This document shows positions 58,306 through 64,000 of a stretch of 64,000 nt of DNA, one piece after another; positions within the stretch are counted from its first letter, which is position 1, and every line of letters begins with the position of its first letter. This stretch comes from Breviolum minutum Mf 1.05b.01 (lineage: Eukaryota > Sar > Dinophyceae > Suessiales > Symbiodiniaceae). A model generated the notes under the pieces. It had not been told where the DNA came from. It was given only the letters and a program-made list of their open reading frames with translations, and made no database searches. The DNA lies in assembly GCA_000507305.1 (NCBI GenBank), contig DF239088.1:62001-126000 (forward strand), in the 5' to 3' direction. Made by a program: the position numbers and the translations under genes.

Positions 58306-61300
58306 AATGTTGTTGTGGTTGTTGATGTTGTTGTTGTTGTTGTTGTTGTCGTTGTTGTTGTTGCTACTGCCCGTTCCCGTTTTGGTTTTAATGACTACTT
58401 AGTTTTGGAACATTGTCACATTGATCAGGTGATGTCCACCGCTTGGCCAACTGCACAAAAATGTCAATGTCTGCCATAGACGCCGACATCTCTGGGCTTA
58501 TCAGTTTGGCTCTGGCGCTAGGTGCACCTGGCACAGTATCTACCCTGCGGCAGATCATTGCAAAACTCATGGCTGAAGAGTGCACAATCATCCATGACAC
58601 ACCGCCAGAAGATGCACTGGCATACCAGTTATCGATTTGCGATCTATTCTTACCAATTGAGCATGTGGATGCAGCAAGGAGGAAACAAAACCGATTACGG
58701 AGAATGGTCATCATGTATTTCATGAATGGAGCATGGAACCAGCCACAGATTACCCATCACTGCTGCTTTGCATGCTGCAGTTCGTACGAGCACACACTAC
58801 ACTACGTCGGATGACAAAGTATTTGACGTGGGCACTTGTCCCAAACAAGCCTCCAGTTTTCACCAGGTCCCGGTGGACAAAATATGATCTCGCTATTGAC
58901 TGGGTCGGAATCCTGTGTGGAGTGCATGGCCTACTCCCCCGTGTGATGGCTATCTTTTTTCGTGGAAACCCTGTGCGGCCACCTACCACAGATGCAGAGT
59001 GTGTTCCTTTGCAAGTAGACTTAGACCTGGAAAACGATCTTTGCTGGGATGAGGTCTATGAACAGGGTGCGAGTGGCCAGAATTTGGGTCCTCCACGTGT
59101 GGCCAATGCTGAACAACAACAGCAACAGCCAATGCATGAGGAGGATCAACAGCAACAGGGGAATGCACAGGAAGATCAACAAACAGAAGAGACCACTGCC
59201 AAACTTACAGGCAAATTTGACTGGACTGAGTTCAACAAACAGCAACGTGCACTTGCCTCCCAGTGGATACAAACGGATCCCTTTGTCAGGCTTTGCATCC
59301 TCAAGGACCGACACAAAACCCAGAGTTGGTCAGCATGGCATAGCATAGCATATCATAGCTTTGCATTCGGGTGAATATACTACAACTACGTGTAAAGTGT
59401 AAAGGATTATATATTTATGTGTGTATATATATAACGATTCTACTAGTTACTAGTTGTTACTGGTCACTGGAAATACAGGTGTGAATGCCCATGTAGGATG
59501 GTCAGGAATCTTAGTCTTACAGTAAGTCTTAAGTCTTAAGGTGGTGGGCCGTGAGTATCCAAATTGCTGAAAAGCTATCAGGGTTTCTAGACTAGACCCT
59601 AGGCGTTTTTTTGTGCAACTCACGAAGCAGCTATGTTTAGTCAAGTCATAGTCATCATTCTATTGATTGTGACTGTGCATTAAAATTAAACTTTCCACAT
59701 TGCAATTCTACAATCCAGAATCGAACCCTGCCAGGACATTGCATCGGTGCTTATGGGCTTGATGTATCAATTTTTGAGCTTCGGGATGAAGTGGGAGCAA
59801 CGGCAAAGGCTTCTAGTTTCCAGGGGGAAAGAACGTAAGTACATAGTGTTGGAGGCAGCCCGTGGGAAAGCAGTTGATGAATGTATGAAGAAGATGTTTG
59901 GTTTTCTTTCCACCATGCCCAGAGCGCTAGCAGCAAGTGATTCCCTTGACATGAGAGTGTTGGTGGCACGACTGATCATGATCAGCTGTAGCCTGTGCAG
60001 TATCCATGCCCTCTTACGAATTCGAAGGCGAACTTTTCCATTCCGTTTGTTTTTGATCTTGGATGGGCAAGCAGAGATGGTACTCAACTCTCCAGTCTGT
60101 ATGCATGAGCAGCTGGCTCATGCATTCCTGACTAGATATGACACTTGGACCTGAATATTGTGTATGTGTATGCATTGTATCCGTATGCTGATCTTGTCAG
60201 ATTCTTGTTACTTTGTGACTTTGTCACTTTGTCTTCACTCTCTCTAGTCCCTAGTCTTCAACGTTTGATTCGAATCCGATCCAGTTAGATCCAGTTGTGA
60301 TGAATGCTGTTTTGTCAGTCTTTGTACTGTGTATTTTTACTTGACTTGCCAGTGCTGTGCAAGTGTGTAAGTACTGTGTAGGAGTAAGTCAAATTCGATA
60401 CTCATCTTGAATTGATAATGAATGAATTTGAATCCAAAAACAAAAACCACAGTCCCCAGTCACACAGTGTCACACACACACACCTTTGCAAATATTGTTA
60501 GTGTTCTCCTGAATATGCAAATCAGTGCTGAACTGTACTGTAAGGTAAGTACTCATATTCCAAGAAAGGGCCAAGTATTGACACCTAAGTATATATATAT
60601 ATGAATATATTTGATATAAATAAACTGATTTCTAAAAATACGACATATCTAACTACTATATTTCATGTAAAAATTGTTTACAGCACTTGAATAGAAAAAT
60701 GAATAAGAAATATGATATGATAGAAGATTCTATGAACATGAGGCAAACATTGGTGAAATAACATACACATGTCACATAACATAAAACATCATATGGAAAA
60801 TAGGGGGAGACAAATAGAAATGCTTTGTTTGGCCTGGCTGCATGACCTAGGACACCTTGCAGAAACTCCGCTCGAAAGAGTCATTGTCAGTCCTGAGGGC
60901 TTTGGCTGAGAACATATCGGTTGATATCTCTGCAATAGAGGCCAGACACTCGTCGAACAGGGAAGTCACAATGATGCGTGCCCGTGGATGGGCCGCGTCA
61001 GTGGCTGTACTATCGGCAAAATTTGTAGTATGCCACACCGTAGAGGTTTTGGAATCACTGTGGAAGAGGTGTCATAGAGAGCCAGGTGATGAAAAAGGGC
61101 AAGAAACAAATGCAAAGATGAGGGAAATGGAGAGTGACAATCAGACCTTGAAAAAACAGAAAAAGAAAAGAGGCGGCGGAGGCGCGTGGCGTGCCTTTTG
61201 CCATGACAAAGCGAAGGGCACTAGATTTACACCAACGCTAATGAAACAGCTTTCAGAGCAGTACAGGTCTTTGAGCCGAACGGAAAAAAACAGATACATA

Positions 61301-63802
61301 GACGCTGGTAAAGCTGCTACTCTTGCAGCTAGATATGGACTATCAACTTTCCCACGGCAGAATCTACAGCATCGCAGCAGTGGTCACAAGAGTCGCAAGA
61401 GTCTTCTAGATGATTCTCGACCACGTTCAGGTGAAATTGGTGAAATTACAGAATCTGGCGCCATAGTGGCCAGTGATACCGCCTGGGACATTGAACAACT
61501 GATGGCATATGATGGCCCAGACCTCTTTGTTGAAAGGTTTCAATCCTTGAAGAGAGAAACAAGACAGGAATGCAAAGTGCAAATCAAAGACTCTGAGTTG
61601 AGCAAGAACGACATGGAGGAATTCCAACAATTTGCAAGACAGATAGACTCGGTTTCAATTCTTTCTCAGTGGCGTGCTTCAGCTCACAAAACTATCAGCA
61701 ATTCGTTTATCAAGACAGGCGAAATAGTTGGGCAATTGGTTTTCCTTCAATGGTTGCCTCCAGTGCTTCAGGCAACAAAGGACGGATGGCATATTTGGCA
61801 TATATTTTAAAATCAGATCATGTTTATACTGTAGACTGTATTGATAATACTGATACTGGTGTTAAATGTGTAGTGTAATTTGTATGTTGTACTGTAGATT
61901 GGAAACTGGGAGATTTTAATATCCAATAGACGTGTATGCATGTCATTTTCTCACAGAACATTGAAATACAATACACAGCATACTGCTGCAGGTACGTGAA
62001 GAAAGCGTCAAGGTTAATTGTTGAAACTATATCATGCAGTACATAGTACAATAGTGTACATGCGTTACATACATGACACTACATTCGACTACATTAACTA
62101 CATTGCATATGTGACTCTTACTTGACTCTTACGTATATAACATGTATTTCACTGCATGACTCGACATAGTCTCTCTTGTCATTTTCTTTTTTGATGGGAA
62201 TTTGTAATTTGTTTGTGTTAAGCCAGCCAGCCGCCAGCCCAACAAAATGGCAAAACACTACGTGTGACTCTATGGCAAATGACAAACTGAGACTCATGCA
62301 ACAAGTAACACGAAAACATGTCACTGTCGTCATCCCCTGAAGGATGCAATGAGCAAGGCTAACTTTGCATGCAGAAGAGCACTGTCACTGGATGTATCCC
62401 TGAGGGAGCACTTTGTCACAGGATGCCAACTGATTCGTCCAGGTCCTAGAGATGCACACAACCGTGTTCTTCCTCAAAAACCTTTCGAGCCTTCACTCTG
62501 CCACCAGCTTGGAATTTGCGTATGCACAAAGCATCAGGATGCACTATGGTTTTTCAACAATCTTGTGACTCGTTTCAGAATTGTCTTTGCCAAGAGAAAG
62601 AAGAAGCCAACTCAAGCTCGTCAAATCATGGAGAAATTTGGCATCGTATTGCAGTTCTCACCAACAGTAGAAAGTCTCGCCAGGGAAGGTGACGAGGATG
62701 ATGATGAGTGGAATGCTTGCTACAGAGATCACGCATTGGGAGCACCAGCAATTGCAGATGCAGCTGCAAATCCTCCACCCCAAGATGTATTTTTCCACAT
62801 TGGCTTCATGAACTACAAGACATTTCACTTTGCAGCTCTACAGGTAGAACCAGATAAAGACTACGTGAACATGATTGGATTTTCACCAAGTTCAGGTTTG
62901 CAAGTGCTAGAACCTGTTTACTCAGAGGGGAACGGGTATAGCACTTTCACAGACATGGAAATCTTTGCACACTTGCTTGACTTGACAGTCCCTTGGTCTT
63001 TGTCTCTTCACACATTCTCAGAAACCAGTGGTGAATGGAGCCTGAAACCAAGTTCGAGTTTCGCAGTCGTTCCAGTTGATGGAATGAACATGTTCAGAGT
63101 CTGGCAGGGATCTGTTGCAGAAAAGGATGAAAGAAAGAGACGTGCTGAGAAAGAGAAAGCACGGAAAGCAGCTCGGGCAGCTCAAGCAGGTCGTCCGAAA
63201 AGAAAACACAATCAAAGTCAAAGTCAAAGTCAAATGTGCCACCATCAAAAAGGAGAAGGCTCAAAAGAGAACAACATGCGCAGCCAGGACAAGTAGACGA
63301 ACCACTGGCTGCACATGCCCTGAGTGCAGAAATGGAGTTAGGTGATGATGATGATGAAGTGTCCGATCATTGTCAATCTGATGTGTCCTGTCACTCCTCG
63401 AGGGATGCTGATGTGGTCAGTAATCCCATTGAATCACCCAATGACAACGGCTATGATTTGGAAGAGAATGACAGTGATGCAGAAGCAGCAGAGACAGAAC
63501 CTTCTGCTTCTGTTAAATCAGTGGCAACCGAGGAAGTCTCTGTGAACGAGTTGGACTCAGACTTTGAATTTGACGTTGACGGTGATGATGCAGAGGTAGT
63601 AGTGGCTCCAGCAGCAGCAGCATCAGAGATTCCAAATGATCCAAATGATTCAAATGATGTAGCGGCAGCAGCAGCAGTCCCTGCAGATGTTCCACCGGAT
63701 CATGTTTTGGATCCCGGACCAGGAGTTCCTAGAGCACCTGCAGCACCTGGTTTGACTCGTTCAGCGGAGAACCGACTCTTTTCTTTTCTTAGATCTATAT
63801 AA
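56295..63802 (+). CDS. Large AT-hook / transposase-like / HMG-box-like protein, multi-exon
   Basis: Segments: 56295-56690 (acidic start, then AT-hook GRGRPKG at about 56500); ~57227-58059 (LRYDETPTKVRV; CSDQATSNFKAERIL; ends CHTLC); 58429-~58800 (DVHRLANCTKM, completing C-D-V-H; DISGLISLALALG); ~58806-59330 (YLTWALVPNKPPVFTRSRWT; DWVGILCGVHGLL; Gln-rich run); ~59715-60150; ~60851-61800 (DISAIEARHSSNRE; HMG-box-like GGGAWRAFCHDKAKG to DAGKAATLAARYG); 62343-~63230 (FFHIGFMNYKTFHFAALQ); ~63230-63802, an acidic tail ending FSFLRSI. D ... D ... C-x-V-H ... E is the arrangement of RNase-H-fold transposases, but catalysis is inference. The family is multicopy in dinoflagellates (recalled, not searched). 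This copy has a frameshift at 58796-58805 and a frame change near 63200, so it may be a pseudogene. An AG|G acceptor precedes nearly every segment. Confidence 0.65.
56918..57118 (+). repeat. AGTAT/AAAGT microsatellite-like tract
   Basis: About 200 bp of 5-bp units (GTATA, GTAAA) with a short CCCTA-rich stretch after it (57120-57175). It lies in the first intron of the 56295-63802 gene. Confidence 0.85.
58080..58372 (+). repeat. TTG trinucleotide microsatellite within an intron
   Basis: Long TTG/TTC/GTC runs fill most of the intron 58060-58428. Reading frames through it give poly-Cys, poly-Leu or poly-Val, which are artefacts. The intron is placed by the family's C-x-V-H motif, whose Cys codon T|GT straddles the junction. 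Confidence 0.9.
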
Positions 63803-64000
63803 CTTGTGAAAAAGTTTTGTTTTTTTGCTTTTGGTTTTTCTGACCAGGAATCTTCATCCAACCGTAACAAAAGGAAGTGTTATGTTTTACAATTACACCT
63901 GTTCAAATAGTTCGGTTCATTTTGTGACCTTTCACATATTATAGTTACAGTTCAATTCATTTTGAGAGCTGTGTGAGAGACTGGTGACCGGTGGCTTGAC
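63803..64000. other. 3' flank of the transposase-like gene
   Basis: T-rich sequence with no ORF and no obvious inverted-repeat partner of the region before 53365. The window ends here, so any element terminus may lie outside. Confidence 0.4.

Noticed and set aside
58046..58479. Poly-Leu, poly-Cys and poly-Val ORFs
   Set aside because: Readthrough of a TTG microsatellite inside an intron.
1..64000. CRISPR arrays, operons, Shine-Dalgarno sites, rRNA or tRNA genes
   Set aside because: None seen. Repeats here are simple or tandem repeats without spacers, and gene structure is eukaryotic.

Overview
The window looks like nuclear DNA of a dinoflagellate, most likely a Symbiodiniaceae-type alga. 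The reasons are moderate AT richness, genes split into many short exons, acceptors that are nearly always AG|G, several GC or GA intron starts, ubiquitous short repeats, and protein families recognised from dinoflagellates. There is no operon structure, CRISPR array, rRNA or tRNA that I could identify. Protein-coding signal is almost all on the + strand; the recognisable LINE retrotransposons lie mostly on the - strand. Exon boundaries were worked out by hand from reading frame, splice signals and family resemblance, so gene spans are approximate unless a boundary is stated.

Region by region. 1-4.7 kb: a NhaA-type Na+/H+ antiporter with its key acidic and Lys residues, probably with an acidic tail. 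4.8-24.7 kb: a run of short-exon genes, mostly unrecognised, including a low-complexity Gly/Ala/Pro/Met protein (12.3-14.8 kb) and a hydrolase-like gene (20.3-22.1 kb). 24.8-29.3 kb: a ROK-family sugar kinase whose motifs can be followed exon by exon. 29.9-31.3 kb: a protein with a Pro/Lys-Ala-Gly-rich N terminus and a ubiquitin-like domain. 33.0-35.6 kb: a pentatricopeptide-repeat (PPR) protein fused to a zinc-dependent nucleotide-deaminase-like domain (HSE and PCMSC), a candidate organelle RNA-editing factor. 35.6-39.6 kb: gene-poor, repeat-bearing DNA.

39.7-50.1 kb is a nest of LINEs. An essentially intact element (about 42.84-47.10 kb, -) sits inside the RT region of an older decayed LINE whose two halves continue on either side at the same point of the reverse transcriptase. 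Its ORF1 and ORF2 are in one frame, separated by a single UGA. A 5'-truncated copy lies at 39.66-41.04 kb, and + strand LINE fragments lie at 38.5 and 48.2-48.8 kb.

51.6-52.8 kb: a small unrecognised gene. 53.4-55.8 kb: a cytosine-C5 methyltransferase-like gene with a PCNPFS active-site motif. 56.3-63.8 kb: a large gene coding for an AT-hook, a transposase-like core (D ... D ... C-D-V-H ... I-E-A-R-H), a diverged HMG-box-like segment and an acidic tail. The last two genes are co-oriented neighbours and may form a two-gene mobile element. The copy here carries a 5-bp tandem duplication that breaks the frame. The strongest candidates for undescribed biology are the PPR-deaminase gene and the methyltransferase plus AT-hook/HMG transposase-like pair.
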